Below the pieces are notes generated by a model. That model did no database searches. It worked only from the letters and a program-made list of their open reading frames with translations, and had not been told where the DNA came from. Below are positions 40,489 to 49,304 of a DNA stretch of 64,000 nucleotides, one piece after another. This stretch comes from Halomonas sp. CH40 (lineage in GTDB: Bacteria; Pseudomonadota; Gammaproteobacteria; Pseudomonadales; Halomonadaceae). The translations under genes and the position numbers were made by a program. The stretch is from assembly GCA_041875495.1 (NCBI GenBank), contig CP112982.1, forward strand, positions 682,001 to 746,000, written 5' to 3'. Position 1 is the first letter of the stretch; each line of letters begins with the position of its first letter.

Positions 40489-42981
40489 ATGCGCAGGTTG
40501 CTATGGATGGTTGGAAAGTGGCTGTTACTGCTTGGCGTGATAGCAAACAGTGCACTGGCAGCAACTCCAGGGCCTCCTGTGCTGGGCGCCCTGATTGTTC
40601 GCGGTGATGAAATTGCTGCCATCATGCCCCTGATAGGTAACGATGAAATATGGATTTCTGAAGATGATCTTCTGCTGGTGCCAGGGATCAGCCTGGATCA
40701 ATCCAGCCGGGAACTCATCACACCGCTGGGGCGAACTCCCCTGGCTCGTCTGACTCAGGCCAAGGGCCCTCAAGGGTATATAGCGCTCAGCGCGCTGAAA
40801 ACATACCTGGGGCTAAGAGGCAGCTGGAACCCGCAAACCATCGCCCTGGAAGTCAGCCCTCCCTGGCCTGTCAGCATGAACAATACCGGCTCGGCGGGAG
40901 ATTTGCCAGAACCCGATTTTCGGTCACCGTCTTACAGCTTGAACGGCTTGCGCTATGACTACCGCATCAGTAGCGCAGGTGGTGCCAATAGTGAGATTGG
41001 CCAGGAGCATGAAGTTACCCTCAAGGGGCGGTTCAAGCGGGGGCCATGGAGGGCCAGTGCTTACCGTACCAGCGCCGACCGTGAAGGGCTTAGTGAATTA
41101 TTCTGGTTAAATGACCAAGACAATTACCGGAGCCTGTTCGGCATTCAGTCCGTTCAGTATGGCTCGGTGCTGCCTGTAACGGAGTTCACCGGCTTACAAC
41201 TACAGTATGCCAACTTTGCGCTACCTGACATCAGCAGCCTTTCTGATGCATCGCTGCAACCCAGCTTCGGCCCTGATCAGCGCATTATTCAAGGCGTTGG
41301 CCCCTTGGGCGGCACTGCTGAGTTGCGCCTGGATGGACGGCCTATTGTACGCAGCCGTATCGACTTTGAAGGCCGCTACCGCCTTGAAGTGCCTGCCGAG
41401 GTGGGTCGGTTTGGCTCTCTGGAAGTATGGATCTATGAGTTTGATCCAAGCGGTGAGCCAATTCGCCGGGAAGATGTCAATTACTTGTCCAATAGCCAGC
41501 TTCTTAATCAGGGACAATGGACAGTTCAGGGTGGGGGTGGTGCCAGTGGTAATGTGTTTGATACGCAATCCGACGCCAGCGGCGTGGCTATCTTTACGAA
41601 TGCACGATACGGCATCACCAACCGGCTTACCCTTGAAGGTACCACGCTGCGTGATCAGCAGGGGCGCCAATATTTCGGCACCGGCGCCAGCTTTTTTCCC
41701 TTTGATGGTTTACAGGGTCATCTAGGGCTCTATCAGAATGAGTCTGGCAATACGGCAGGTAATCTTTCCCTGCAGGGTCAGTGGGGCCGTCACCAGTTGC
41801 AGGGCTATTGGAACGAACGCAAACGTGGTTTTGTCGATGATCAGCGCCAAGTCAATGCGCAACTGGATGCTTCACGGCAGTTTACACTTGGCTCAACGCG
41901 TCTGGGGTGGTTGGCGCGTCAGCGAGTTAATGAAACTGAAGAAGCCTCCTTTGCACTGCCTTATTTCCATTCTTCCCCAACGGCCTCTTTACGTCTGAGT
42001 TCAAAACCGAACTTCAATGGAGACTATCGCAGCGAAGTTCACTATCGGCCATCGCGGCCCTGGCACTTCCAATACCTGAATGAAGCTGCTGACGACACAG
42101 TGCGTGTGGACTACAACGTCTCTCCGGCGTGGCAGGTCTATGTGTCACGTCAATGGCGCGAAACACAGACGCGCGATGAAGCCGGTTTTGGCTGGTTTTC
42201 TCCCCAGCGTGAAGGGCTCTATGTGCAAGGCGCCCTGATTGATGAACAAGATGGATTCGGCTATAGGGTTAATCTGCGCCACCGCCTGATGCCAGGCCTT
42301 TATGCAAACCTGAGCGTCACACAGCGTGCATTACCCGAGTTACCCGGTTTCGAACAGGCTGAAGATTCAGATACCTTTGTGTTTCTGGAGCTCAGCGCAG
42401 ATTTTGGCGTTAGCGGCGGTCGTTTGTATCCCGCCAGGGCGCTAAGCGGTAGTCAGAACCTGCGCGGCAGTCTTTATGGCACCGTGCGGCTGCCGGATGG
42501 AAGCCTTGCCCCGATAGATAACTTACGGCTTCTGCTGGATGAACAGCCACGCGATGCAGGCGGTGCGCCTGGCCGCTTCGCCATGGAAAATATCACTCCC
42601 GGCACCTATAAGGTGAAGCTGGACCCTTCATCACTGCCAATTGAATACTCACCAAAAGGCGGTGCTTATTGGGTTGAAGTGGAGCAGGGCGCCACCACTG
42701 CGCTGAATTTCGAGGTCGCGATTGAATATGGGGTGGCCGGGCAGGTCAGCCTATCAGGTGGTCAAGATGCTCAGGTAATACAGGTCGAACTGGCATCAAC
42801 CCAGTCCGATTTTTACCGAGCTGCCTGGACAAACCAGTTTGGCTACTACCGTATCGATGGTGTACCACCGGGTGATTACACACTCACTCCGGTAGGGCAT
42901 GACTCCCCGCAACGCCATGTGAAAGTAGATAATGACTTTGTATTTGGTCAGGATCTTAGCTTTTCTAAACCCGGTCAATAG
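40489..42981 (+). CDS. Outer-membrane usher of the TcfC/CS1-like type
   Basis: 830 residues, signal MRRLLWMVGKWLLLLGVIANSALA. An N-terminal periplasmic part (about 30-140), a long beta-barrel region rich in alternating aromatic strands (about 150-650) interrupted by a plug-like beta domain (AELRLDGRPIVRSRIDFEGRYRLEVP), and two C-terminal carboxypeptidase-regulatory-like/E-set domains (GTVRLPDGSLAPIDNLRLLL; GYYRIDGVPPGDYTL). This matches the alternative (TcfC/CooC) usher branch more than FimD/PapC. It secretes and assembles the pilus. Confidence 0.82.
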   Translation: MRRLLWMVGKWLLLLGVIANSALAATPGPPVLGALIVRGDEIAAIMPLIGNDEIWISEDDLLLVPGISLDQSSRELITPLGRTPLARLTQAKGPQGYIALSALKTYLGLRGSWNPQTIALEVSPPWPVSMNNTGSAGDLPEPDFRSPSYSLNGLRYDYRISSAGGANSEIGQEHEVTLKGRFKRGPWRASAYRTSADREGLSELFWLNDQDNYRSLFGIQSVQYGSVLPVTEFTGLQLQYANFALPDISSLSDASLQPSFGPDQRIIQGVGPLGGTAELRLDGRPIVRSRIDFEGRYRLEVPAEVGRFGSLEVWIYEFDPSGEPIRREDVNYLSNSQLLNQGQWTVQGGGGASGNVFDTQSDASGVAIFTNARYGITNRLTLEGTTLRDQQGRQYFGTGASFFPFDGLQGHLGLYQNESGNTAGNLSLQGQWGRHQLQGYWNERKRGFVDDQRQVNAQLDASRQFTLGSTRLGWLARQRVNETEEASFALPYFHSSPTASLRLSSKPNFNGDYRSEVHYRPSRPWHFQYLNEAADDTVRVDYNVSPAWQVYVSRQWRETQTRDEAGFGWFSPQREGLYVQGALIDEQDGFGYRVNLRHRLMPGLYANLSVTQRALPELPGFEQAEDSDTFVFLELSADFGVSGGRLYPARALSGSQNLRGSLYGTVRLPDGSLAPIDNLRLLLDEQPRDAGGAPGRFAMENITPGTYKVKLDPSSLPIEYSPKGGAYWVEVEQGATTALNFEVAIEYGVAGQVSLSGGQDAQVIQVELASTQSDFYRAAWTNQFGYYRIDGVPPGDYTLTPVGHDSPQRHVKVDNDFVFGQDLSFSKPGQ

Positions 42982-43136
42982 AGGCAAAATGCACGGCTCA
43001 GGAAGGGTTGGCAAAATGCGTCAAGCATCAAGTATGTTCAACGGGGGAACATGAAGCGACTGTTAGGCAACCCGTTAGTGTTAAGATATAACAACGGTGC
43101 CGGTGAACAAACAATACAGGGTGGGATGCAAGCCAC

Positions 43137-43934
43137 ATGGGTGATTTCGAACTCCATAGCCGTAACCTGGCGCCTGAACATGTGGCTCACAGTCATGAGT
43201 TTCACCAGCTGATACTGGCGACCCACGGTACCACCGAGCTTGCCATGGAAGGGCGGGAAGAGCGGGTCACAGCGCGCCGTGGCTGTCTGATTCCGTGTAC
43301 TCGCCATCATGAATTCCAGGGCGATGGCTGCAACCGTACTCTGGTGCTGGATATTCCGATTACCCATCTGGCGACACTGGAAAAAGGCGACGAGATTGCT
43401 CGGCTGTTCGATAAGCCACGCTTTTTCAACGTTCCGACCGGGCTTAACCAGCTCACCCATGCGCTGGCACAGCAGCTGGAGCAGTGCCCCGGGCTGCAAA
43501 ATGAGATTGCCGTTCTGCTGCTGCGCGCCCTGACCATGTATTTACAGGATGTGCCGCAAGCGTCCGTCAGCCAATTAGGTGCGCCGAGCCGCAAGCTCAA
43601 GCTGAGTGGAAGACACTGCATCAGTGAGCGCCTTGATCTGAAACGCCTGGACGACTGGGTCGACCAGCACCTGGTCGATGATATTCGCGTTGAGCAGCTG
43701 GCGGCCCTGTGTGCCCTTAGCCCCGGGCATTTTCATGCCTGTTTTCGTGAGCTGACGGGCGTCACGCCGTTGGCCTATGTGCAGCGCCGCCGCCTGGAAC
43801 ATGCGCGCACCCTGGTGCGCCACAGCGCCCTGAGTCTCGGGCATATTGCCATGCTGGTGGGCTTTCGCGATCAGGGCAGTTTCTCGCGGGCCTATCGGCG
43901 TTATTATGAGATTGCGCCTTCCTCGGATCGCTGA
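43137..43934 (+). CDS. AraC family transcriptional regulator
   Basis: 265 residues. Cupin-like sensor half (HSHEFHQLILATHGTTELAMEG, about 18-40) and a C-terminal double HTH (VEQLAALCALSPGHFHACFRELTGVTPLAYVQRRRLEHART and LSLGHIAMLVGFRDQGSFSRAYRRYY). It stands directly upstream of the RidA-led operon on the same strand (147 nt gap) and is its likely activator. Effector unknown. Confidence 0.9.
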   Translation: MGDFELHSRNLAPEHVAHSHEFHQLILATHGTTELAMEGREERVTARRGCLIPCTRHHEFQGDGCNRTLVLDIPITHLATLEKGDEIARLFDKPRFFNVPTGLNQLTHALAQQLEQCPGLQNEIAVLLLRALTMYLQDVPQASVSQLGAPSRKLKLSGRHCISERLDLKRLDDWVDQHLVDDIRVEQLAALCALSPGHFHACFRELTGVTPLAYVQRRRLEHARTLVRHSALSLGHIAMLVGFRDQGSFSRAYRRYYEIAPSSDR

Positions 43935-44080
43935 TGGTTCAGTGCTTGCCGTATTGGCCCGTTGGCAGGTATCAGCGGATTTGCGGGCAAAATGTTCCGA
44001 GTCTGGGGCAAGCGCTATGGCCAGCAACTTCGTACTCTCAAAGTGTTATTGCTATTCACCCTATTTTGAGAGAAAACGCC

Positions 44081-44437
44081 ATGAGTGTGACTTACCACGA
44101 CAGCAACGCCCGCATGAGCCAGATTGCCGTTCACAACGGCACGGTTTACCTGGCAGGCCAGGTGCCCACGGACGCCTCAGCGGATATGCAGGGCCAGACC
44201 GAGCAGGTACTGGCACGTATTGATCACCTGCTGGCCCAGGCCGGTACCTCCAAAGAGCACCTCGTCTCCGCGCAGATCTGGGTCACCAGTATGGATGAGT
44301 TTACTCATATGAACGCCGCCTGGGATGCCTGGGTAGTGCCGGGGCGCCCGCCCGTGCGTGCGGCAGTGGAAGCCAAGCTCGCCAAGCCGGAATGGAAAGT
44401 GGAAATCATGGTTATCGCCGCATTGCCGGAGGCGTGA
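44081..44437 (+). CDS. RidA/YjgF family enamine/imine deaminase
   Basis: 118 residues from the ATG at 44081. VYLAGQVPTD, QTEQVLARIDHLLAQAG, WVTSMDEFTHMNAAWDAWV and PPVRAAVEAKLA (with the catalytic Arg of RidA) are all present. RidA enzymes hydrolyse reactive enamines/imines from amino-acid breakdown. First gene of the operon, 1 nt from the next start; it probably removes an intermediate made by the downstream enzymes. Confidence 0.9.
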   Translation: MSVTYHDSNARMSQIAVHNGTVYLAGQVPTDASADMQGQTEQVLARIDHLLAQAGTSKEHLVSAQIWVTSMDEFTHMNAAWDAWVVPGRPPVRAAVEAKLAKPEWKVEIMVIAALPEA

Positions 44438-44438
44438 T

Positions 44439-45377
44439 ATGCAGGTCATCTCTGCTGCCGATGTTGAACGTCATCTGGGTTGGGAAGGGCTGATCCAGCG
44501 CCTGAAATCCACCTTTGTGGACGGCGTTGAATCGCCACCGCGTCATCACCACGCCATGCATCGCCCAGATGGTGAAGCCACCATGTTGCTGATGCCCGCC
44601 TGGGAAGAAGCTGGCTACATTGGCGTCAAGATCGTCAATGCCTTTCCGCAGAATGCCGATCACGGTATCCCGGCGATTTCCGGCCTTTACCTGTTAAGCG
44701 AAGGCAAGCACGGCCAACCGCTGGCCTGCATTGATGGCAGCGAGTTGACCCGCCGCCGCACCGCGGCGGCCTCGGCCCTGGCGGCCGATGTGCTGGCCAA
44801 GCCAGAGGCTGACACCCTGCTGGTCGTCGGCACCGGCAAGCTGGCGCCCATGGTGATTGAAGCTCACGCCAGCGTGCGCCCGATCAAACGGGTGCTGGTA
44901 TGGGGGCGCAGCAAGGCCAAGGCGGATGCAGTGGCTGCCGAGTATGCCGACCGTTTCATCACCGAAGGCGTCACTGATCTGGCCTCAGCGGTGGGTGAGG
45001 CCGATATCGTCAGTTGCGTCACGCTCTCTACTGAGCCGCTGATCAAGGGCGAGTGGCTGACCCCAGGCACCCATCTGGATCTGATTGGCGCCTTCCGCCC
45101 GACCATGCGCGAAACCGATGGCGAATGCCTGCGCCGCGCCGATGTCTTCGTCGATACCTATGCGGGCGCCAAGGGCGAGGCCGGGGATATTCACCAGGCA
45201 ATCGAAGAAGGCTGTTTCGCGTTTGATGATATCAAAGGCGACCTGGCCGAAGTGCTTAAAGGCGACAAGCCCGGACGTACTCGCGATGAAGCGATAACGC
45301 TGTTCAAGTCAGTCGGCGCCTCGCTTGAAGACCTGGCCGCCGCTATTGAAACCTGGGAAAACATGGCTAACGCCTGA
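44439..45377 (+). CDS. Ornithine cyclodeaminase/mu-crystallin family oxidoreductase
   Basis: 312 residues from the ATG at 44439. PPRHHHAMHRPDGEATMLLMPAW, GYIGVKIVNAFPQNADHGIP and the nucleotide site LLVVGTGKLAPMVIEAHA define the family, which includes ornithine cyclodeaminase, ketimine/pyrroline-2-carboxylate reductases and alanine dehydrogenase. The specific reaction cannot be fixed from sequence; with RidA and an aminotransferase, a ketimine reductase or cyclodeaminase role fits. Confidence 0.87.
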   Translation: MQVISAADVERHLGWEGLIQRLKSTFVDGVESPPRHHHAMHRPDGEATMLLMPAWEEAGYIGVKIVNAFPQNADHGIPAISGLYLLSEGKHGQPLACIDGSELTRRRTAAASALAADVLAKPEADTLLVVGTGKLAPMVIEAHASVRPIKRVLVWGRSKAKADAVAAEYADRFITEGVTDLASAVGEADIVSCVTLSTEPLIKGEWLTPGTHLDLIGAFRPTMRETDGECLRRADVFVDTYAGAKGEAGDIHQAIEEGCFAFDDIKGDLAEVLKGDKPGRTRDEAITLFKSVGASLEDLAAAIETWENMANA

Positions 45378-45392
45378 CAGGGTGAACGATTG

Positions 45393-46427
45393 ATGAAATG
45401 CTTTTACCATCCGGATCAGGCGCAGCATGCGCCGCCCACCTTTTTGTTGCGTGGCCAGCCGGCGCCTTCCCCGGAAGGGCCGGTGCGCGCTGAATTGCTT
45501 AGCGAAGGGCTGGCGGCAGCAGGTTTGAGCCTGACGGCCCCGACAGAAACTGACTCCCCGACCCTGCGCAAACGTCTGGAGCAGATTCACACCCCGCGCT
45601 ATTTGCAGTTTCTGGAAACTATCCATGAGCGCTGGCATGCCATGCCGGGGGCGTCTGAGCTGGTCGCGCCCAACGTTCACCCCTGTGGCGGTGCGCGCCA
45701 TTATCCGCGCCACCCCACCGGGCAGGCAGGCTGGCATCTACACGATATGGCCTGCCCGCTGAGTGCTACCAGCTTTCAGGGGGCGCTCGCGTCGGCATCA
45801 ACGGCGGTTGCTGCTGCCGAAGATGTGCTGCGTGGAGCTGCCCGTTCCTATGCCTTGTGCCGCCCTCCTGGCCATCACGCCGGGCCGGATAACGCCGGTG
45901 GCTTTTGTCTGATCAACAATGCAGCGCTGGCCGCCAGCGTGCTGCGTGAGAAAGTGTCTAAAGTCGCTATCATTGATGTGGATTTACACCACGGCAACGG
46001 CACCCAGGATATCTTCTACACACGCGGCGATATCTGGACGGGCTCGGTGCACGTTGACCCCACGGATTTCTACCCCTTCTTCTGGGGAGGCGCCGATGAA
46101 ACCGGTAGCGGCGAGGGGGAAGGTGCCAACCTTAATCTGCCCCTGCCGCTGGGCAGCAATGGCGAGACCTATCTGGATGCGGTGGCGACCCTGATCGAGC
46201 AGCTCAACCACTTCCAGCCAGAGGCTGTGGTGGTGTCGTTGGGGTTGGATATCCACAAGGACGACCCGCTGGCCGGGTTAAGCGTGGAAACCGAGGAGTT
46301 TGTGGCCCTGGGCGAGCAGTTGAGCGCGCTGACACAGCCTACCGTGGTGATTCAGGAAGGTGGCTATCCGACCGAGCATCTAAGCGCTAACCTGACCGCC
46401 TTTATGCGCGGTTATCTGCGAGGCTGA
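45393..46427 (+). CDS. HDAC-family amidohydrolase (first of two)
   Basis: 344 residues. CRPPGHHAGPDNAGGFCLINN and VAIIDVDLHHGNGTQDIFY contain the catalytic His pair and the Asp/His zinc ligands; the second Asp lies in LGLDIHKDDPLAG and the glycine loop is QEGGYP. The lid TARYLQFLETI-type segment (PRYLQFLETI) fits acetylpolyamine amidohydrolase-like members. These zinc enzymes remove acyl groups from amino or polyamine substrates. The ATG follows an in-frame TTG; the next gene starts immediately after the stop. Confidence 0.88.
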   Translation: MKCFYHPDQAQHAPPTFLLRGQPAPSPEGPVRAELLSEGLAAAGLSLTAPTETDSPTLRKRLEQIHTPRYLQFLETIHERWHAMPGASELVAPNVHPCGGARHYPRHPTGQAGWHLHDMACPLSATSFQGALASASTAVAAAEDVLRGAARSYALCRPPGHHAGPDNAGGFCLINNAALAASVLREKVSKVAIIDVDLHHGNGTQDIFYTRGDIWTGSVHVDPTDFYPFFWGGADETGSGEGEGANLNLPLPLGSNGETYLDAVATLIEQLNHFQPEAVVVSLGLDIHKDDPLAGLSVETEEFVALGEQLSALTQPTVVIQEGGYPTEHLSANLTAFMRGYLRG

Positions 46428-47546
46428 ATGAGTGAGACAGGGTTGATAAAGACAGGCTTTTACTGGCATGAACGCTGCTTCTGGCATGATCAGGGCGCTA
46501 TTGGGGTGTTTTCGGCGCCAGGGGAGTTTCTGCAACCGCAGGCTGCTTCGGAAAGCCCAGAAAGCAAGCGGCGGCTGAAGAATATTCTCGAAGTCAGTGG
46601 CTTGATCGACGAACTACAGGTTGTGAAACCCCCAGCGGCCACCGAGGAAGACCTGCTGCGTTTTCATACGCCACGTTATCTTAAGATGTTGGCGGAAGAT
46701 GATGCCCGCGGGGGCGGGAACGGCGGTGACTGCGCGCCCTTTATGCCCGGCAGCTGGGCCGCGGCTCGCCATTCGGCAGGGCTTGCCGTGGCAGCGGTGG
46801 AAGACGTGGCCCTGGGCAAGGTCGCCAATGCCTACGCGCTGTGCCGCCCGCCCGGCCACCATGCCGAGGCCGATCAGGGGCGCGGTTTCTGCCTGCTGGG
46901 CAATATCCCGGTGGCGGTGATGCGCGCAAGGGCCTTGGGGCAGGTCAAGCGGGTGGCGATTCTTGATTGGGATGTGCATCACGGCAACGGCCAGCAGTCA
47001 GCCTTCTATACAGACCCAGAGGTGCTGACCGTGTCCATTCACCAGTCTGGCAACTATCCTCTGGAGACGGGCTATTTTGACGAGCAGGGTGACGGCGCCG
47101 GAAAGAGCACCAACCTCAACCTGCCGTTGCCACCAGGCTGTGGGCTGGGGGCTTATCAGTACGCCATGGAAACCTTGGTTCTGCCCGCGATGGAAGCCTT
47201 CGCGCCGGACATGATCGTGGTTGCCTGCGGTTATGACGCCTGCGCCAAGGACCCGCTGGGCAAGATGCTGCTCAACAGCGGCGCCTTTGCTGAAATGACC
47301 GCACAGCTAAAAGCGCTGGCCGAGCGCTGCTGCGCAGGCAAACTGGTGGTGGTGCATGAAGGCGGTTACTCGGAGGGCTATGTGCCTTTGTGTGGCCATG
47401 GTGTGATTCAGACCCTGGCGGGCAGTGATATTGCAGTGCCCGATCCGCAGAACGATGAAATTGCCGCCTGGGATTATCAGGCGTTACAGCCGCATCAGCA
47501 GGCGCTGATCGATGGCTGGCGCCAACAGTGGGAGCAAAATGCATGA
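46428..47546 (+). CDS. HDAC-family amidohydrolase (second, class II-like)
   Basis: 372 residues with the same core: CRPPGHHAEADQGRGFCLLGN, VAILDWDVHHGNGQQSAFY, VVACGYDACAKDPLGKM and HEGGYSEGYVP. Only distantly like its neighbour and with a longer N- and C-terminus, so not a recent duplicate. Begins 0 nt after the first and overlaps the aminotransferase by 4 nt (ATGA). Two different deacylases in one operon suggest a substrate with two acyl groups or two related substrates. Confidence 0.88.
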   Translation: MSETGLIKTGFYWHERCFWHDQGAIGVFSAPGEFLQPQAASESPESKRRLKNILEVSGLIDELQVVKPPAATEEDLLRFHTPRYLKMLAEDDARGGGNGGDCAPFMPGSWAAARHSAGLAVAAVEDVALGKVANAYALCRPPGHHAEADQGRGFCLLGNIPVAVMRARALGQVKRVAILDWDVHHGNGQQSAFYTDPEVLTVSIHQSGNYPLETGYFDEQGDGAGKSTNLNLPLPPGCGLGAYQYAMETLVLPAMEAFAPDMIVVACGYDACAKDPLGKMLLNSGAFAEMTAQLKALAERCCAGKLVVVHEGGYSEGYVPLCGHGVIQTLAGSDIAVPDPQNDEIAAWDYQALQPHQQALIDGWRQQWEQNA

Positions 47547-48499
47547 CACCGCTTTATGATCGCGATGGCTGGATCTGGCAGGATGGCGAATGGCTGGAAT
47601 GGCGAGAGGCCAAGGTTCACGTATTCACCCATACCCTGCATTACGGCATGGGCTGTTTTGAAGGCGTGCGCGCCTATGCAGGCGAGCAGGGCACGGCGCT
47701 GTTTCGTGTTACTGAACACACCCGCCGACTGGCAGAAAGCGCCCATGCGCTGGATATCCCGATGGATTTCAGCGAAGCCGCGCTGATTGATGCCCAGCAG
47801 GAATGCCTGCGAAAAAACAAGCTGACCAACGCCTACCTCAAACCGACGGTCTTTCTTGGTGCAGAAGGCCTGGGCCTGCGGGCCAAAGGGTTAAGCACCC
47901 ATGTGATGATTGCCGCCTGGGATCTGGGGCCTTATCTATCGCCGGAGGCCAAGCGTTGCGGGCTGCGTGCGCTGACCTCCTCCTGGGCACGCCACCACGT
48001 CAATATCAGCCTGTGCCGGGCCAAAACCAGCGGCCACTACGTCAACTCCATGCTGGCGCTGAATACCGCCGTCAAGGCCGGCTTTGATGAAACCATCATG
48101 CTCGACCCGGAAGGTTATGTGGCGGAAGCCTCGGCTGCCAATGTCTTCCTGCTGCGCGATGGCGTGCTGCACACCCCGGAAGTCACCTCCTGCCTGCAGG
48201 GCATCACCCGCGACAGCGTGATTCAGCTGGCCCGCGAAGCGCTGGGCATTGAAGTGCGCGAACGGCGCATCACCCGGGATGAACTCTACACCGCCGACGA
48301 AGCCTTCCTCACCGGCACTGCCGCCGAAATCCTCCCACTGCGCGAGCTGGATGGGCGAAAAATCGGCTTCAGGGCAGGCGCCCCCGCCGTAGATGCCCCT
48401 ATCCCTGACGACAGCGTCACCGCCCGGCTACAGCAAGCCTACCAGCAAGCCGTCCGCGGCGAACTGCCCGCGTTCAAGCACTGGTTGATGCCGGTCTAG
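47543..48499 (+). CDS. Branched-chain aminotransferase-like (class IV PLP enzyme)
   Basis: 318 residues from the ATG at 47543. HTLHYGMGCFEGVRAY, NAYLKPTVFLG, SGHYVNSMLALNTAVKAGFDETIMLDPEGYVAEASAANVFL (the Lys-bearing loop is CRAKTSGHYVN) and TGTAAEILPLREL are IlvE signatures. It moves an amino group between a 2-oxo acid and glutamate. As the last gene of a catabolic operon it may not be the biosynthetic ilvE. Its stop overlaps the convergent antitoxin stop. Confidence 0.88.
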   Translation: MTPLYDRDGWIWQDGEWLEWREAKVHVFTHTLHYGMGCFEGVRAYAGEQGTALFRVTEHTRRLAESAHALDIPMDFSEAALIDAQQECLRKNKLTNAYLKPTVFLGAEGLGLRAKGLSTHVMIAAWDLGPYLSPEAKRCGLRALTSSWARHHVNISLCRAKTSGHYVNSMLALNTAVKAGFDETIMLDPEGYVAEASAANVFLLRDGVLHTPEVTSCLQGITRDSVIQLAREALGIEVRERRITRDELYTADEAFLTGTAAEILPLRELDGRKIGFRAGAPAVDAPIPDDSVTARLQQAYQQAVRGELPAFKHWLMPV

Positions 48500-48813
48500 A
48501 CAGAGAAACCATGATGGCTACCGTCCGGCAGCTCGACATCAATTCGCATGCGTCCGCCCAGGGATTCGATATAGCGTTTTAAAGAGCTTAGCCGGATATC
48601 TTGTCCGTCTCTTTCCATCTTGGCGATGGTCGGTTGTTTGACACCCATGGCTGTCGCCAGCTCTGTCTGCGTTTTTTCGGCCAAACGTCGAATTTCAGCC
48701 AAATGGATGTCCATCAGGATGTGATCCGCTTCCTGCCGAGCAGACGCTACAAGTTCTGGGTTTTCTTCTGCCAGTAGTTCTTTTAAGGAACGTGTCATGG
48801 CTGTCTCTCTCAT
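48496..48813 (-). CDS. XRE-type antitoxin paired with a RelE-like toxin
   Basis: 105 residues from the ATG overlapping the toxin stop (an ATG at 48798 with GAGAGAGAC upstream is also possible). HTH: RRLAEKTQTELATAMGVKQPTIAKMERDGQDIRLSSLKRYIESLGG (about 41-86). It follows its toxin, the HigBA-like order, and likely represses the promoter and neutralises the toxin. Confidence 0.88.
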   Translation of the reverse strand: MRETAMTRSLKELLAEENPELVASARQEADHILMDIHLAEIRRLAEKTQTELATAMGVKQPTIAKMERDGQDIRLSSLKRYIESLGGRMRIDVELPDGSHHGFSV

Positions 48814-49154
48814 GTCAGCGAATTTAAATGCTTCTCATACTCTTCATCAGCAATGGGAATCATCTCTTGATAAAAACGTTTGTCATTTTTTCCTTTATCG
48901 CCAGCACATAAAATAATCCCGGTTCGTTTAGGATCAAAAGCAAAGAAAGCTCTCAGCGGTTTTCCCTGGCTCTGGATGCGTAATTCTTTCATATTGGCGT
49001 AGCGGGATTCATTGACCGTATCTGCGTGGGGCCTGGGAAGATGAGGTCCTTGGTTTTCCAGTAACATTAACCCTACAATGACTTTACGTCGGTCTACGTC
49101 ATCCAACCCTTTGAACCATTGTTCAAATCGAGCTGTTTGTTGTACATCCCACAT
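48810..49154 (-). CDS. RelE/HigB-like toxin (phage Gp49-like family)
   Basis: 114 residues: WDVQQTARFEQWFKGLDD, MLLENQGPHLPRPHADTVNES and MKELRIQSQGKPLRAFFAFDPKRTGIILCAGDK then KRFYQEMIPIADEEYEKHL. This is the Gp49/HigB branch of the RelE superfamily of mRNA interferases. It leads the antitoxin by a 4-nt overlap. A TATATTATATAG stretch upstream (about 49185-49196) can hold the promoter. It is divergent from the Wadjet-like operon. Confidence 0.88.
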   Translation of the reverse strand: MWDVQQTARFEQWFKGLDDVDRRKVIVGLMLLENQGPHLPRPHADTVNESRYANMKELRIQSQGKPLRAFFAFDPKRTGIILCAGDKGKNDKRFYQEMIPIADEEYEKHLNSLT

Positions 49155-49304
49155 GGCGGCGCTCCCTTGCCGATCATCATGTTTATATTATATAGCACAA
49201 AAGCTATAATTGGCCACTCAAGCATGTTGCTCCCTTGTGTGATGACGTAAACTGTCGGGTCAATAAATCGATTTATCAGATAACGACATGACCAGGGATG
49301 CGGC

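Noticed and set aside
44439..48499. Ectoine degradation operon
   Set aside because: Characteristic DoeA/DoeB-type peptidase and deacetylase families are absent; HDAC-type enzymes are used instead.
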